Below the pieces are notes generated by a model, which saw only the letters and a program-made list of their open reading frames with translations, was not told where the DNA came from and searched no databases. From positions 4,822-48,910 of the forward strand of contig NZ_MQTQ01000022.1 in assembly GCF_020532805.1 (NCBI RefSeq): a stretch of DNA of 44,089 bases, written 5' to 3'. Shown piece by piece: positions 24,524 through 33,368 of this stretch. Each line of letters starts with the position of its first letter. Position 1 is the stretch's first letter. This DNA comes from Arthrobacter sp. SO5 (lineage in GTDB: Bacteria; Actinomycetota; Actinomycetes; Actinomycetales; Micrococcaceae). The translations under genes were made by a program, and so were the position numbers.

Positions 24524-26350
24524 ATGACTGACTTCATCGCCCTCGACCCGGACATCACGCCCGCCCCCGGCAAGGGGGAACCCGTACTCGAGGTCCGCAA
24601 CCTCAGCGTCGACTTCGGCGTGGACAAGAAGTGGGTTCCTGCCGCGATCGGCCTGAACTACGAGGTGCACGCCGGAGAAGTGCTCGCCATCGTGGGCGAG
24701 TCGGGTTCGGGAAAGAGCGCCAGCTCGATGGCGCTCCTGGGCCTACTGCCCAGTAACAGCCGTGTGACAGGAAGCGTCAAGCTCGCCGGCAAGGAATTGC
24801 TCGGCGTGAACGAGGCGAATATCCGGGCGGTCCGCGGCAAGGACGTCGCGGTGATCTTCCAGGAGCCGATGACGGCCCTCAACCCGGTCTACACCGTCGG
24901 CGCCCAGATCGTGGAGACCGTCCGCCTCCACAGCGAGGTCTCGCCCGAGGAAGCCAAACAGCGTGCCCTGCGGATGCTTGAGCTGGTGGAACTGCCGGAC
25001 CCCGAGAAAGCCTTCCGGTCCTACCCGCACCAGCTCTCCGGCGGCCAGCGCCAGCGCGCCATGATCGCGCAGTCGCTCTCCTGCGACCCGAAGCTGCTCA
25101 TCGCCGACGAGCCGACCACGGCCCTCGATGTCACCGTCCAGGCCGAAATCCTGGACCTCATGCGGAACCTGCGGAACAAGCTGGACAGCGCGATTGTGCT
25201 GATCACCCACGACATGGGTGTTGTCGCGGACCTTGCCGACCGGATCGCCGTGATGCGCCGCGGCCTGATCGTGGAAAGCGGCACGGCCGCGGAGATTTTT
25301 CACAACCCGCAGCACGAATACACCCAGGCGCTGCTCGCAGCCGTCCCCCACCTTGGGCAGGGCGGCGCGGACTCGGTGGCCGAGGTCGACGTCACGGCCG
25401 CCCTGGCCGCTGCCACGCACGCTGACATCGAGTCCGTCCCCGAAGAGGAACTGGTCCGCCGGGAGCGCGCCAACGCGGCCGCCCTAGCGGCCGCGGAAAC
25501 CGCCAAGCCGGAGGGCGAGCCGGTCCTGGAGCTGACCAATGTGGCCATTGACTACCCGAAGCAGGGCCGCGTGCCGGCGTTCCGGGCGGTGGAGGGCGCA
25601 AACCTGGTCATCTACCCCGGCCAGGTGGTCGGGCTCGTGGGGGAGTCGGGCTCCGGCAAGACGACCATCGGCCGCGCCGCCGTGGGCCTGCTGCCGGTCG
25701 CCGCCGGGACCATGAAGGTGGTCGGCCAGGATATCTCGGGCGCCAAGAGGAACGGCCGGCAGCTGCATGAGATGCGCCGTTACGTCGGCATGGTCTTCCA
25801 GGACCCGTCCTCGTCCCTGAACCCCAGGCTGCCGATCGGTGAGAGCATCGGAGAGCCGATGTTCCTGGCCAGGGAGGCGAAGGGCGCCGGGCTGCAGAAG
25901 CGGATCGAGGAATTGCTCGATCAGGTGGAGCTCCCGCGGGACTACCGCAACCGCTACCCGCACGAGCTCTCCGGCGGACAAAAGCAGCGGGTCGGAATTG
26001 CCCGGGCACTGTCGCTGAAACCGAAGCTGATGGTCGCCGATGAGCCCACCTCGGCGCTCGATGTGTCCGTCCAGGCCAAGGTGCTGGACCTCTTCCAGAA
26101 CCTGCAGAAGGAGCTCGGCTTCGCCTGCCTGTTCGTCACCCATGACCTCGCCGTCGTGGACGTGCTCGCCGACCGGATCTGCGTCATGCAGCGCGGCCGG
26201 ATCGTGGAGCAGGGGACCAGGGACCAGATCCTGCGCAACCCGCAGGAGCTTTACACGCAGCGGCTCCTGGCCGCGGTTCCGCTGCCGGATCCGGACAAGC
26301 AGCGGGAGCGGCGGGAACTGCGCGCACAGCTGCTTTCGGGCGCCAGCTGA
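24524..26350 (+). CDS. Fused double ATP-binding protein of peptide-type ABC transporter (DppD-DppF), system 1
   Basis: This cytoplasmic ATPase joins both nucleotide-binding domains in one 608-aa chain. Domain 1 has Walker A GESGSGKS (58-65), LSGGQRQR and LLIADEPTTALDV. Domain 2 has Walker A GESGSGKT (373-380), LSGGQKQR and LMVADEPTSALDV. Each is followed by the oligopeptide-transporter C-terminal signature (NPQHEYTQALLAAVP and NPQELYTQRLLAAVP), so both correspond to Opp/Dpp-type ATPases. The start at 24524 follows a GGAAGGAAAG ribosome site. It energises the two permeases upstream despite the intervening antisense gene. Confidence 0.94.
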   Translation: MTDFIALDPDITPAPGKGEPVLEVRNLSVDFGVDKKWVPAAIGLNYEVHAGEVLAIVGESGSGKSASSMALLGLLPSNSRVTGSVKLAGKELLGVNEANIRAVRGKDVAVIFQEPMTALNPVYTVGAQIVETVRLHSEVSPEEAKQRALRMLELVELPDPEKAFRSYPHQLSGGQRQRAMIAQSLSCDPKLLIADEPTTALDVTVQAEILDLMRNLRNKLDSAIVLITHDMGVVADLADRIAVMRRGLIVESGTAAEIFHNPQHEYTQALLAAVPHLGQGGADSVAEVDVTAALAAATHADIESVPEEELVRRERANAAALAAAETAKPEGEPVLELTNVAIDYPKQGRVPAFRAVEGANLVIYPGQVVGLVGESGSGKTTIGRAAVGLLPVAAGTMKVVGQDISGAKRNGRQLHEMRRYVGMVFQDPSSSLNPRLPIGESIGEPMFLAREAKGAGLQKRIEELLDQVELPRDYRNRYPHELSGGQKQRVGIARALSLKPKLMVADEPTSALDVSVQAKVLDLFQNLQKELGFACLFVTHDLAVVDVLADRICVMQRGRIVEQGTRDQILRNPQELYTQRLLAAVPLPDPDKQRERRELRAQLLSGAS

Positions 26351-26444
26351 GGGGGCCGCCGGCAGTCCGGAACGGGTTAATCGGGTGTAACCGGGATCAC
26401 GTCGCGGAGAATAGTACCAGCCAGTAGAGCGTGACGTGAAATGC

Positions 26445-26461
26445 TTTGCGCTTGACGCAAA
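26445..26461 (+). promoter_or_regulatory. Inverted repeat upstream of binding-protein gene 2
   Basis: TTTGCG-CTTGA-CGCAAA (26445-26461) is a perfect 6-bp inverted repeat about 170 bp before the start of system 2, plausible as a regulator site. AATTGTC (26471-26477) and GACAATT (26512-26518) form another 7-bp pair nearby. Confidence 0.3.
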
Positions 26462-26551
26462 CGGTCATGGAATTGTCGGATCACGGTTTGGCAACAGAGT
26501 TCCAACATTCGGACAATTTGCGGCTAGGCTACTTCCACATGTAGGCCACGT

Positions 26552-26570
26552 CACAGGGGATACCCCTGTG
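26552..26570 (+). promoter_or_regulatory. Leader hairpin of binding-protein gene 2
   Basis: A perfect 8-bp stem CACAGGGG-ATA-CCCCTGTG with a 3-nt loop lies 61 nt before the ATG at 26631. It is equivalent in size and loop length to the leader hairpin of system 1, though the sequence differs. The likely function is 5'-end mRNA protection or regulation. Confidence 0.45.
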
Positions 26571-26630
26571 CCTGCTTACGGGGAAGCACAAGTTTTCCCT
26601 CACGAACTCCCACAACTCATAGGAGGCGGA

Positions 26631-28271
26631 ATGCGTTTTTCGCGCACTTCCAAAGCACTGGGCATGGTGGCTATCGCCGCTCTCGCCCTGACCGGATGCG
26701 GTGCCAGCGGCTCCGCATCTGGCAGCGGCAGCACCGGTGGTGACACCAGCAAGGTGATCCTCGCCGACGGCTCCGAGCCCCAGCGTCCCCTCATGCCGGC
26801 CGACACCAACGAGGTCGGTGGCGGCAAGGTCATCGACATGATCTTCGCCGGCCTGGTCAGCTACGACCCCAGCGGCAAGCCGGTCAACGAACTCGCCGAG
26901 TCCATCGAGGGCAAGGACGGCCAGAACTTCACCATCAAGGTCAAGAAGGACCAGAAGTTCACGAACGGTGAGGCCATCACGGCCAAGAGCTTCGTTGACT
27001 CCTGGAACTTCGGTGCGGCTGCCAAGAACGCCCAGCTTAGCGGCGGTTTCTTCGAAAGCATCAAGGGCTATGACGAGGCCAGCGCCGAGGGCTCCACGGT
27101 CGAGACCATGTCCGGCCTGAAGGTCGTTGACGACCAGACGTTCACGGTCGAGCTGAAGCAGCCGGAATCCGACTGGCCGCTGCGCCTCGGCTACACCGCG
27201 TTTGTTCCGGTTCCGTCCGGTGCCCTGAAGGATCCGAAGGGCTTCGGCGAGAAGCCGGTCGGCAACGGCCCGTACAAGCTTGCGGACGGCGGCTGGCAGC
27301 ACAACGTGCAGATCCAGCTCGTCCCGAACCCGGATTACAACGGCCCGCGCAAGGCCAAGAACGCCGGCGTGACGTTCAAAATCTTCCAGAACGACGACGC
27401 CGCGTACCAGGACCTGCTGTCCAACAACCTGGACATCCTGCAGACCATCCCGACCAGCGCGCTGAAGAACTTCAAGTCCGATCTGGGCGAGCGCACCATC
27501 AACAAGCCGTACGCCGGCAACCAGACCATCGCCATCCCGGAATACCTCCCGGAATGGAGCGGCGAGGCCGGCAAGCTCCGCCGACAGGCCATCTCCATGG
27601 CCATCAACCGCGATGAGATCACCAAGGTGATCTTCAGCGGCGCACGACAGCCGGCCAAGGACTTCACGGCTCCCGTGCTTGACGGCTACAGCGATTCGAT
27701 CCCGGGTGCTGACAACCTGAAGTTCGACGCCACCAAGGCCAAGGACGCCTGGACCAAGGCAGACGGCATCCAGAAGTGGGATGCGGAGAAGACCTTCACC
27801 ATTGCCTACAACGCCGACAAGGGCGGACACAAGGCATGGGTCGAAGCCGTGGTCAACCAGCTCAAGAACACGCTCGGCATCAAGGTTGAAGGCAAGCCGT
27901 ACGCCACCTTCAAGGAAGCCCGCAACGACGCAACCGCCAAGACGCTGACCGGTTCCATCCGCTCCGGCTGGCAGGCAGACTACCCGTCGCTGTACAACTT
28001 CCTCGGCCCGATCTACAAGACCGGTGCCGGCTCCAACGACGCTAACTACGCCAACCCGACGTTCGACAAGGCCATCTCCGACGGTCTGAACGCCGCGTCG
28101 GTCAGCGACGGCAACAAGGCCATGAACAAGGCCCAGGAGATCCTCCTGACGGACCTGCCGGCCATCCCCCTGTGGTACCAGGTTGCCCAGGGCGGCTGGA
28201 GCGACAAGGTCACCAACGTTGACTACGGCTGGGACGGCGTCCCGCTGTACTACAACGTAACCGGTAAGTAA
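26631..28271 (+). CDS. Peptide-type ABC transporter substrate-binding lipoprotein (SBP family 5), system 2
   Basis: The second DppA/OppA-type binding lipoprotein is 546 aa. It has a signal peptide with lipobox LTGC near residue 23, a Gly/Ser linker, and an OppA-like domain with KVIDMIFAGLVSYDPSG, FTIKVKKDQKFTNGEAITAK and GNGPYKLADGGW. IRSGWQADYPSLYNFLGPIY is typical of oligopeptide-binding members. The start follows AGGAGG at 4-nt spacing, and AGGAGGCGGAATGCG also occurs at the system 1 start, suggesting related leaders. The frame is open further upstream, but that part covers the leader and is not protein-like. It heads the 26.6-32.1 kb cluster. Confidence 0.93.
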   Translation: MRFSRTSKALGMVAIAALALTGCGASGSASGSGSTGGDTSKVILADGSEPQRPLMPADTNEVGGGKVIDMIFAGLVSYDPSGKPVNELAESIEGKDGQNFTIKVKKDQKFTNGEAITAKSFVDSWNFGAAAKNAQLSGGFFESIKGYDEASAEGSTVETMSGLKVVDDQTFTVELKQPESDWPLRLGYTAFVPVPSGALKDPKGFGEKPVGNGPYKLADGGWQHNVQIQLVPNPDYNGPRKAKNAGVTFKIFQNDDAAYQDLLSNNLDILQTIPTSALKNFKSDLGERTINKPYAGNQTIAIPEYLPEWSGEAGKLRRQAISMAINRDEITKVIFSGARQPAKDFTAPVLDGYSDSIPGADNLKFDATKAKDAWTKADGIQKWDAEKTFTIAYNADKGGHKAWVEAVVNQLKNTLGIKVEGKPYATFKEARNDATAKTLTGSIRSGWQADYPSLYNFLGPIYKTGAGSNDANYANPTFDKAISDGLNAASVSDGNKAMNKAQEILLTDLPAIPLWYQVAQGGWSDKVTNVDYGWDGVPLYYNVTGK

Positions 28272-28278
28272 GAACATA

Positions 28279-28335
28279 ACGACGGCGGGGGCCGCCCACT
28301 TTGGGGCCTCCGCCGTCGTCGTGCTTCCCCTCATT
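28279..28335 (+). terminator. Intra-operon terminator/attenuator after binding-protein gene 2
   Basis: A 15-bp stem (28279-28293 with 28305-28319, one G-T pair) with an 11-nt loop is followed by CCCCTCATTTTTATTTT. This resembles an intrinsic terminator more than the equivalent hairpin of system 1. Partial read-through would leave the binding protein in excess over the permeases. Confidence 0.7.
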
Positions 28336-28435
28336 TTTATTTTCTTGATGCCCGGCTCTTCGGGCGAACTTTTCGCAGCCCTGCCGCCGTGAGTGAACCG
28401 GCGCCGGCCTGCATCCATAGTGAAAAGGTTCTTTG

Positions 28436-28495
28436 ATGAACAACTCCGCCGCATCCCTGGACAGGATGCCTGCCAACGAGGGTGTGACCCGCTGA
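28436..28495 (+). CDS. Possible 19-residue leader peptide upstream of permease
   Basis: A short frame, MNNSAASLDRMPANEGVTR, begins at an ATG with an AAAAGG ribosome site 7 nt upstream (28423-28428). It ends at a TGA that shares its last base with the ATG of the permease gene (TGATG). The permease has only a weak site of its own, so translating this peptide could deliver ribosomes to it. No stalling motif or run of one amino acid is obvious. Confidence 0.4.
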   Translation: MNNSAASLDRMPANEGVTR

Positions 28496-29424
28496 TGTCG
28501 ACATACATCCTCAGGCGTTTCCTGCAACTGATTCCCGTCTTCCTGGGCGCCACGCTCCTGGTGTACTTCCTGGTCTTCAGCCTCCCCGGCGACCCCATCG
28601 TGGCCCTGTTCGGCGACAAGCCGGTCAACGAGGCCGTGGCCGCCAAGCTGCGGGTGCAGTACCACCTGGACCAGCCGTTCTGGATGCAATACCTGTTCTA
28701 CCTCCAGAGCATCTTCACGTTCGACCTCGGCCAGGACTTCTCTGGACGCCCCATCGCCACGGTGCTGGGCGAGGTCTTCCCCGTCACGGCGCGGCTGGCC
28801 ATCATGGCACTGATCTTCGAGGGTGTCTTCGGCATCGTCTTCGGCCTCATCGCGGGCCTGCGCAAGGGCAAGTTCTTTGACGCCACAGTCCTCGTTGCCT
28901 CGCTGATCGTGATCGGCATCCCGATCTTCGTCCTCGGCTTCCTGCTGCAGTTCACCATCGGCGTCCAGCTGGGCTGGGCCAAACCGACCGTCAGCTCCGC
29001 CGCGACCGTCCAGGACCTCATCCTGCCGGCGATCGTGCTGGGACTGGGTTCCTTCGCCTACGTCCTTCGCCTGACCCGCACGTCCGTCATTGAAAACATG
29101 AACGCCGACTACGTGCGCACCGCCACTGCCAAGGGCCTGTCCCGGTTCCGCGTGGTCCGCGTCCACATCCTGCGTAACTCCCTGATTCCCGTCATTACCT
29201 TCCTCGGCGCCGACCTCGGCGCCCTGATGGGCGGCGCGATTGTCACCGAAGGCATTTTCAACATTCCGGGCGTCGGAAACCGGCTTTACCGGGCCGTGCT
29301 ATCGGGCGAAGGCCCCACGGTGGTCTCGATCGTCACCGTCCTGGTGCTGATCTACTGCCTGTCCAACCTGCTCGTTGACCTGCTTTACGCCTGGCTTGAC
29401 CCGAGGATCCGCTATGACAACTGA
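28495..29424 (+). CDS. Peptide-type ABC transporter permease (DppB-like), system 2
   Basis: This inner-membrane DppB/OppB-type subunit has the normal length, 309 aa. It opens STYILRRFLQLIPVFLGATLL, includes the periplasmic FSLPGDPIVALFGD region, and has the EAA coupling motif in YVRTATAKGLSRFRVVRVHI (about 204-223), then the family segment ALMGGAIVTEGIFNIPGVG. The start at 28495 is chosen because it gives the family N-terminus and overlaps the stop of the small upstream frame. Its 3' end overlaps the next permease by 11 bp. Confidence 0.92.
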   Translation: MSTYILRRFLQLIPVFLGATLLVYFLVFSLPGDPIVALFGDKPVNEAVAAKLRVQYHLDQPFWMQYLFYLQSIFTFDLGQDFSGRPIATVLGEVFPVTARLAIMALIFEGVFGIVFGLIAGLRKGKFFDATVLVASLIVIGIPIFVLGFLLQFTIGVQLGWAKPTVSSAATVQDLILPAIVLGLGSFAYVLRLTRTSVIENMNADYVRTATAKGLSRFRVVRVHILRNSLIPVITFLGADLGALMGGAIVTEGIFNIPGVGNRLYRAVLSGEGPTVVSIVTVLVLIYCLSNLLVDLLYAWLDPRIRYDN

Positions 29425-30406
29425 GAACACCACCGCACGCCACGCCGTTGCCACCCGTCCGCGCCGTCGGAGCGAGCACTTTGTGGCCGATGTCGCCGAG
29501 ACCCCGCTCCAGCTAACGGACCGGGTCAAGGACGAAGCCGCACCGCTGAGCCTTTGGGGTGAGGCCTGGAAAAACCTGCGCAGGCAGCCGCTCTTCCTCA
29601 TCTCCGCGTTCCTGATCCTGGTGGTCGCGGCGGTCTCGCTCTTCCCGGGGCTCTTCTCGCCGATCGACCCGACGTCTGAGGCGTGCCAGCTGGCCAACTC
29701 AGACGCCGGCCCCGCCGCAGGCCACCCCCTGGGCTTTACCCAGCAGGGCTGCGACGTCTACGCCCGCGTCATCTTCGGTACGCGCTCCTCGGTGACGGTT
29801 GGGCTTTTCACCACCCTCGGCGTGCTGCTGATCGGTGGCATCATAGGTGCCGTGGCGGGTTACTACGGCGGCTGGATCGATTCCGTCCTGGCCCGCATTA
29901 ACGACATCTTCTTCGCCCTGCCCCTGATCCTGGGCGCGATCGTGCTCATGCAGCTGCCGATGTTCCGGACGAACCGGACGGTCTGGACGCTCGTGTTCAT
30001 CCTGGTGGTCTTCGGCTGGCCGCAAATCGCACGCATCACCCGTGGTGCTGTCATCGAGGTCCGCAACGCCGACTTCGTGACGGCAGCCCGGTCGCTGGGC
30101 GTCTCGAAGTTCGGTGCCCTCATGCGCCATGTCCTGCCGAACTCGCTGGCTCCGATCATCGTCGTGGCCACCATCTCCCTGGGCACGTTCATCGTGGCCG
30201 AGTCCACGCTGTCCTTCCTCGGCATCGGGCTGCCGCCCAGCGTCATGTCCTGGGGCAACGACATCCAGGCCGCGCAGGCCTCGCTCCGATCCAACCCGAT
30301 GCCGCTGCTCTACCCGGCCATCGCGCTGTCCATCACCGTCCTGAGCTTCATCATGCTGGGCGATGCCCTGCGTGACGCGCTCGATCCCAAAGCCCGCAAG
30401 CGATGA
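29414..30406 (+). CDS. Peptide-type ABC transporter permease (DppC-like), system 2
   Basis: This inner-membrane DppC/OppC-type subunit is 330 aa. A long hydrophilic N-terminus of about 62 residues precedes helix 1 (FLISAFLILVVAAVSLF). The periplasmic signature is GFTQQGCDVYARVIFGTR, and the EAA coupling motif is in FVTAARSLGVSKFGALMRHV, then STLSFLGIGLPPSVMSWG. The ATG at 29414 lies inside the upstream gene (11-bp overlap), and the stop overlaps a spurious ATG before the ATPase gene. It pairs with the 309-aa permease to form the channel. Confidence 0.92.
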   Translation: MTTENTTARHAVATRPRRRSEHFVADVAETPLQLTDRVKDEAAPLSLWGEAWKNLRRQPLFLISAFLILVVAAVSLFPGLFSPIDPTSEACQLANSDAGPAAGHPLGFTQQGCDVYARVIFGTRSSVTVGLFTTLGVLLIGGIIGAVAGYYGGWIDSVLARINDIFFALPLILGAIVLMQLPMFRTNRTVWTLVFILVVFGWPQIARITRGAVIEVRNADFVTAARSLGVSKFGALMRHVLPNSLAPIIVVATISLGTFIVAESTLSFLGIGLPPSVMSWGNDIQAAQASLRSNPMPLLYPAIALSITVLSFIMLGDALRDALDPKARKR

Positions 30407-30417
30407 AAGGGGACACC

Positions 30418-32139
30418 ATGAGCGCCTCTGTTGAAATCCAGGAAGCGGACGACGCCGTTGAGCGCCCGCTGCTTGAAATCAAGGACCTGGCAATCGGTTT
30501 CACCACCAGCAACGGCGAGGTCAACGCCGTTCGCAACGCGCACCTCACCATCATGCCGGGCGAAACCGTCGCGATTGTGGGCGAGTCGGGTTCCGGCAAG
30601 TCCACCACCGCGCTGGCCGCAATCGGCCTGCTCCCGGGCAACGGCCGCGTCTCGGCGGGCCAGATCCTGTTCGATGGCGAAGACATCTCCGGCGCCAGCG
30701 AAAAGCGGATGATCGAACTGCGCGGCAACAGCATCGGCATGGTCCCGCAGGATCCGATGTCCAACCTGAACCCGGTGTGGAAGATCGGGGACCAGGTCCG
30801 CGAGACGTTGAAAGCCAACGGCCTGCCCAGCGGTCCCGACGACGTCGCGAAGGTCCTGTCCCAGGCCGGGCTGCCGGATGCCGCAAGCCGCGCCAAGCAG
30901 TACCCGCACGAGTTCTCCGGCGGCATGCGCCAGCGCGCGCTGATCGCGATCGGGCTCTCCTGCCAGCCGCGGCTTCTCATCGCGGACGAGCCGACGTCGG
31001 CACTCGACGTCACCGTGCAGCGCCAGATCCTCGATCACCTGGACAAGATGACGACCGAGCTGGGCACCGCTGTGCTGCTGATCACGCACGACCTCGGCCT
31101 CGCCGCCGAGCGTGCCGACCAGGTGGTGGTCATGTACCGCGGCCAGGTCGTCGAATCCGGGCCGTCGCTGGAGCTGCTGCAGAACCCGCAGCACCCCTAC
31201 ACCCAGCGGCTGGTGGCCTCGGCGCCGTCGCTGGCGTCCCGGCGCATCCAGGCCGCCAAGGAGCTCGGCGTGGAAACCGACGACATGCTCGCCCCGACCG
31301 AAACAGCCGTGGTCAAGCCTTCCAAGGCCGACGAAATCCTGCAGATCCAGAACCTCAAGAAGGTCTTCAAGCTGCGCTCGGGCCTGGGCAAGTCCACGGA
31401 CTTCACGGCCGTGGACGACGTCTCCTTCAGCGTCAAGCGGGGAACCACGACGGCGATCGTGGGGGAGTCGGGGTCCGGCAAGTCCACGGTGGCGCAGATG
31501 GTCCTGAATCTCCAGCGGCCGACCTCCGGCAAGATCATCTTCGACGGCGTGGACACCTCCACGCTGAACAGCAAGGAACTCTTCGCCTTCCGGCGCCGGG
31601 TGCAGCCGATCTTCCAGGATCCTTACGGTTCGCTGGACCCGATGTACAACATCTTCAGGACCATCGAGGAGCCGCTGCGGACCCACAAGATCGGGGACAA
31701 GGCCAGCCGCGAGAAGAAGGTCCGGGAACTCCTGGACCAGGTGGCGCTGCCCCAGTCCACCATGCAGCGGTACCCGAATGAGCTCTCCGGCGGCCAGCGC
31801 CAGCGCGTCGCGATCGCCCGCGCACTGGCCTTGGACCCCGAAGTGATCATCTGCGACGAGGCCGTCTCGGCCCTGGACGTCCTGGTGCAGGCGCAGGTGC
31901 TGAACCTGCTCGCCGAACTGCAGTCGCGGCTGGGCCTGACGTACTTGTTCATCACCCATGACCTTGCGGTGGTCCGGCAGATCGCGGACCACGTCTGTGT
32001 CATGGAGCAGGGCAAGCTGGTCGAAACCGGATCCACCGACGACGTCTTCGACGCGCCGCAGCAGGACTACACCAAGGCACTGCTCAACGCCATCCCCGGC
32101 GCGCGCCTGATGCTGCCGCCGGAAGTTGCCGTAGCCTGA
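30418..32139 (+). CDS. Fused double ATP-binding protein of peptide-type ABC transporter (DppD-DppF), system 2
   Basis: The 573-aa cytoplasmic ATPase carries two nucleotide-binding domains. Domain 1 has Walker A GESGSGKS (55-62), FSGGMRQR as signature and LLIADEPTSALDV. Domain 2 has Walker A GESGSGKS (349-356), LSGGQRQR and IICDEAVSALDV, in which the usual DEP proline is replaced by alanine, a change common in DppF/OppF. Oligopeptide-ATPase tails NPQHPYTQRLVASAP and APQQDYTKALLNAIPG follow each domain. The ATG at 30418 has AAGGGG at 6-nt spacing and is preferred over one at 30403. It is the last gene of system 2. Confidence 0.94.
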   Translation: MSASVEIQEADDAVERPLLEIKDLAIGFTTSNGEVNAVRNAHLTIMPGETVAIVGESGSGKSTTALAAIGLLPGNGRVSAGQILFDGEDISGASEKRMIELRGNSIGMVPQDPMSNLNPVWKIGDQVRETLKANGLPSGPDDVAKVLSQAGLPDAASRAKQYPHEFSGGMRQRALIAIGLSCQPRLLIADEPTSALDVTVQRQILDHLDKMTTELGTAVLLITHDLGLAAERADQVVVMYRGQVVESGPSLELLQNPQHPYTQRLVASAPSLASRRIQAAKELGVETDDMLAPTETAVVKPSKADEILQIQNLKKVFKLRSGLGKSTDFTAVDDVSFSVKRGTTTAIVGESGSGKSTVAQMVLNLQRPTSGKIIFDGVDTSTLNSKELFAFRRRVQPIFQDPYGSLDPMYNIFRTIEEPLRTHKIGDKASREKKVRELLDQVALPQSTMQRYPNELSGGQRQRVAIARALALDPEVIICDEAVSALDVLVQAQVLNLLAELQSRLGLTYLFITHDLAVVRQIADHVCVMEQGKLVETGSTDDVFDAPQQDYTKALLNAIPGARLMLPPEVAVA

Positions 32140-32156
32140 CTTATCCTGCCTGACCC

Positions 32157-32184
32157 GGGGGGTGCAGCTGCGCCAGCACCCCCC
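32157..32184 (+). terminator. Hairpin after peptide transporter system 2
   Basis: A perfect 9-bp stem, GGGGGGTGC with GCACCCCCC (10-nt loop), starts 18 bp after the ATPase stop. There is no T-tract, so the terminator role is likely but not certain. Confidence 0.5.
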
Positions 32185-32231
32185 GCACCGAAGCCGGTGT
32201 CCGCCTGTTGGGGCGGGCGCCGGCTTCTGGC

Positions 32232-32284
32232 GTTGAGTGGCTACTGGCGTGGGTGGCTACTGGCGTTGGGTGGCTACTGGCCGG
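32232..32284 (+). repeat. Tandem 16-17-bp repeats at the 3' end of the SGNH gene
   Basis: GTGGCTACTGGC occurs at 32237-32248, 32253-32264 and 32270-32281, with a degenerate earlier unit before them. The last copy contains the stop codon of the minus-strand SGNH gene, so the gene may have gained its present end by slippage. Confidence 0.75.
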
Positions 32285-33098
32285 TGCTGAGGCCCGGAGG
32301 CCGGGCATGGAGTCCGAGCTCCTTGAACTTCTCGCCCAGCACCGCGCCCAGCTCCTGGTGGCCCTCTACGCTCAGATGGACGCCGTCGGCCGCGAATTTG
32401 AGCACGTCGTACTTTGACATCCAGTCCCCGACGCTGACGAACGGGATTTTGTGGCGGGCCGCGACCCGGCCGAGCAGGGTGTCGACCTCGGTGCGGCGGC
32501 CGCCGCCGTGGTCCGCGCCGAGGGCCAGCGTGCCGACCATCGCCAGGGTAGCTCCGGGGTAGCGCTGCTTTAGGACGGCAATGAGGCGGTCCGCGTTGTC
32601 CGCGATCTGCTGATCGCTGGCGCCGATGGCGGCGTCGTTGCCTCCGCCCTGGACCACGATCAGGGGCGGGTCGCCATAGGGCAGCCGCCAGTCGCCGCGC
32701 TGCAGGGCGTCGATGTAGTTTCCCGTTCGGTTATTCCCGGCCACGAATCCTGTACCACCGGCCCCGCAGAAGAAAACGTCGTACCCCATTGCGGTCAGCG
32801 CCTCGCGGGGCCAACTCACCACGGGCTCGGACTGCGAGTCGCCAATCAGCAGTGCGGTCTGCCGAATATTGGCCAGGACCACTTCTTCGCGGCCGCCGGC
32901 CCGATTCGTGATGACGGAGCACGGCGGCATCTTGGCGGGCTCCGATTTGGCAGGGGCGCCGCCGGCCGGGGCAGACGGGTCCGTCTTCACCGCACACACG
33001 TCGGGGTTGTACTGGGTGCTCTGGCCGCAGCCGCCCAGCACGAGGACCGCGGCGACCAGAGGTGCGACGAGGCGGAGCAGGGCCGAGGCGTTGGGCAT
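32274..33098 (-). CDS. SGNH/GDSL-type hydrolase lipoprotein
   Basis: This is an extracytoplasmic esterase-like lipoprotein of 274 aa. The signal peptide ends in lipobox LGGC (Cys24). SGNH blocks are I (LLIGDSQSEP, nucleophile Ser88), II glycine region (CGAGGTGF), III (VVQGGGNDA, Asn154) and V (DGVHLSVEGH, Asp238 and His241), so the full catalytic set is present. The start at 33098 is supported by a GGAGA site and by the signal peptide; a much longer frame upstream on this strand is the shadow of typA. The substrate may be an acyl or acetyl group on a wall glycan or lipid. Confidence 0.88.
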   Translation of the reverse strand: MPNASALLRLVAPLVAAVLVLGGCGQSTQYNPDVCAVKTDPSAPAGGAPAKSEPAKMPPCSVITNRAGGREEVVLANIRQTALLIGDSQSEPVVSWPREALTAMGYDVFFCGAGGTGFVAGNNRTGNYIDALQRGDWRLPYGDPPLIVVQGGGNDAAIGASDQQIADNADRLIAVLKQRYPGATLAMVGTLALGADHGGGRRTEVDTLLGRVAARHKIPFVSVGDWMSKYDVLKFAADGVHLSVEGHQELGAVLGEKFKELGLHARPPGLSTGQ

Positions 33099-33368
33099 TG
33101 AGTCTCCGGGCTGGCTTGCTGTTGACACAGCCATAGTGGGGCATGGACCTGTGAGAATACCGTGATTTTCATCACGGGTAGCGGGCCAATGCCGCGCCCT
33201 GATCACCCTAGCGGTTCCCTCCCGGATTGGGGGTTTTAGGCCAATAAATGCCCTAGCGCTTAGACTGGGTATAGGTGCCCTGTGCCAAAGGGGCTTATCC
33301 ATCGTGCGTTCCGGTTGGAAATGTCGCGATACATCAGCTGACTTCACCACTGAATCGAGCAATAACGC

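Noticed and set aside
26529..28646. Long minus-strand frame opposite binding-protein gene 2
   Set aside because: It is low-complexity (Val/Asp/Gly/Leu) as expected for antisense of GC-rich codons; the sense strand has clear lipoprotein and SBP motifs.
30403..30417. ATG 30403 as start of the system 2 ATPase
   Set aside because: The AAGGGG ribosome site lies downstream of it and is correctly placed for ATG 30418.
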